Source: Spongiibacteraceae bacterium (GTDB taxonomy: Bacteria > Pseudomonadota > Gammaproteobacteria > Pseudomonadales > Dasaniaceae). Taken from it: 35,508 bases of DNA. A model generated the notes under the pieces. The model was not told the DNA's origin. It saw only the letters and a program-made list of their open reading frames with translations, and did not search any database. Within the stretch, counting starts at the first letter, position 1; the number at the start of each line of letters is the position of its first letter. The translations under genes were made by a program, and so were the position numbers. Below are positions 34,672 through 35,508 of the stretch, one piece after another. The DNA lies in assembly GCA_030621845.1 (NCBI GenBank), contig JAUXHA010000017.1:1-35508 (forward strand). The letters are read 5' to 3'.

Positions 34672-35369
34672 GTTTTTCATTTGAACAATTACCCCTCGCG
34701 GTTCAGCTTCGCGACGATGCCACCTTTGACAATTTTTATAGTGAGTCAAATACCCTGCTGTTGAATCAATTACAGCAACAGTTGGCGGGGGGGGAACGCT
34801 ATATTTATCTATTCGGCAGTAATGGCAGTGGTCGCAGTCATTTATTACAGGCGGCCTGCCATCGGGCATCGGCGCTGGACCGGACGTCAGTGTATTTACC
34901 CCTGGCCGAGTTGCGCGACTATGCACCGGAGGCGCTGTTTGAAGGGCTGGAGCAATTGTCGTTGGTGTGTCTGGATGATTTGCATTGTGTGATCGGGCAG
35001 GTAAATTGGGAAGAGCAATTATTCCATTTGTTTAATCGTCTCGCCGATAAAGGGGTTGCCTTACTGGTAGCGGCGGACAGGGCGGTGCGAGTATTAGACA
35101 CGACGCTGGATGACCTGTCGTCACGGTTAAATTGGGGGTCGGTGTATCAGTTGGTCACTCCCGATGACAGCCAGCGACTATCGATCTTCCAGTTCAGGGC
35201 GAGAGAAAGAGGCTTAAATGTCAGCGATGAGGTGGGCCGGTTTATTTATCACCGCTGTCAACGTGATATGAATGCCTTGTTAGCAGCACTGGATCGGTTG
35301 GATAAAGCATCGATCACCCAGCAACGACGCTTAACGATTCCCTTTGTAAAAACCATCATGGACTGGTGA
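34668..35369 (+). CDS. hda: DnaA regulatory inactivator Hda
   Basis: Hda, with the DNA-loaded sliding clamp, stimulates hydrolysis of DnaA-bound ATP to limit initiation. The 233-residue protein is a DnaA-type AAA+ module. The clamp-binding motif is QLPLAV (7-12) at the N-terminus. The P-loop is GSNGSGRS (50-57), with arginine where other AAA+ proteins have lysine, as in E. coli Hda. Walker B is 'CLDDLH' (101-106), and the sensor 2 region is 'RDMNALLAALDRLD'. The usual DnaA DNA-binding domain is absent. Confidence 0.96.
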   Translation: MSFSFEQLPLAVQLRDDATFDNFYSESNTLLLNQLQQQLAGGERYIYLFGSNGSGRSHLLQAACHRASALDRTSVYLPLAELRDYAPEALFEGLEQLSLVCLDDLHCVIGQVNWEEQLFHLFNRLADKGVALLVAADRAVRVLDTTLDDLSSRLNWGSVYQLVTPDDSQRLSIFQFRARERGLNVSDEVGRFIYHRCQRDMNALLAALDRLDKASITQQRRLTIPFVKTIMDW

Positions 35370-35433
35370 TTGGGCTGGGAGGATCAACGGATTCGATAGC
35401 CACATTAGTCGATAAAATCATGGTGATAATAGT

Positions 35434-35508
35434 ATGAACGACAATAACTATGCCAGGCCTTTATACGCAAACTATGTGCTGGCGGTACTGCTGATTGCCT
35501 ATATTCTC
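35434..35508 (+). CDS. 5' end of a probable MFS transporter (cut by window end)
   Basis: Only 25 codons are present, MNDNNYARPLYANYVLAVLL and onward, ending inside a hydrophobic helix. A short polar start followed by 'YVLAVLLIAYIL' is typical of the first helix of MFS transporters of the Spinster/hexuronate kind. The Shine-Dalgarno is weak (GGTGAT). With so little sequence the family call is tentative. Confidence 0.5.
   Translation, partial: MNDNNYARPLYANYVLAVLLIAYIL

Noticed and set aside
1-35508. Mobile element, CRISPR array, toxin-antitoxin, defence or biosynthetic cluster
   Set aside because: I looked for regularly spaced repeats, transposase or integrase motifs, small paired genes and modular synthases, and found none. 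The window is almost all conserved core genes.

Overview
The window reads as a chromosomal, mostly housekeeping segment of a gammaproteobacterium. The gene neighbourhoods (nadA/bepA/TusA-like/AI-2E; rsxABCDGE next to metG/mrp/dcd; purMN divergent from DUF2066/AI-2E/hda) match, from memory, the order seen in Pseudomonadales and Cellvibrionales-type marine bacteria, so a relative of those groups is the best guess. That placement is inferred from synteny and protein families, not from a database search. I see no insertion sequence, prophage, CRISPR array, tRNA or rRNA, and no intergenic gap longer than about 190 bases.

Layout. (1) 157-3797, + strand: a membrane-anchored repeat protein of unknown function, a DUF35 Zn-ribbon/OB protein, a thiolase-fold protein lacking the usual nucleophilic cysteine, and a small secreted unknown. 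This is the least ordinary part of the window. (2) 3929-8868, - strand: a CPA2 (Kef-type) cation/proton antiporter behind a large MscK-like mechanosensitive channel, a two-gene ion/osmotic operon. (3) 9061-16044: nadA, then convergent bepA (M48 envelope protease/chaperone), then a + strand set of a TusA-like sulfur carrier, an AI-2E family membrane protein and an M16 (pitrilysin-type) peptidase. (4) 16191-20483: aceE-aceF, the E1 and E2 of pyruvate dehydrogenase; E3 is not in the window. (5) 20554-26175, - strand: the complete six-gene Rsx/Rnf electron-transfer complex, rsxA-B-C-D-G-E, tightly packed. (6) 26291-30668: metG (-), divergent mrp and dcd (+), and a small secreted unknown. (7) 30683-32389, - strand: purM-purN. 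(8) 32546-35369, + strand: DUF2066 protein, a second AI-2E protein and hda, linked by two ATGA overlaps. (9) From 35434 the start of a probable MFS transporter runs off the window end.

I found no convincing wholly new system. The points most worth following are: the DUF35/thiolase-like pair, whose residues fit the Ltp2-type aldolases rather than a true thiolase; the duplicated C-terminal modules of RsxC; the two lipoyl domains of AceF that share a 21-residue block although about half its codons differ; an inverted repeat over the mrp promoter; and a recurring promoter form in which the -10 hexamer is directly followed by a GC-rich discriminator, often AGCGC.
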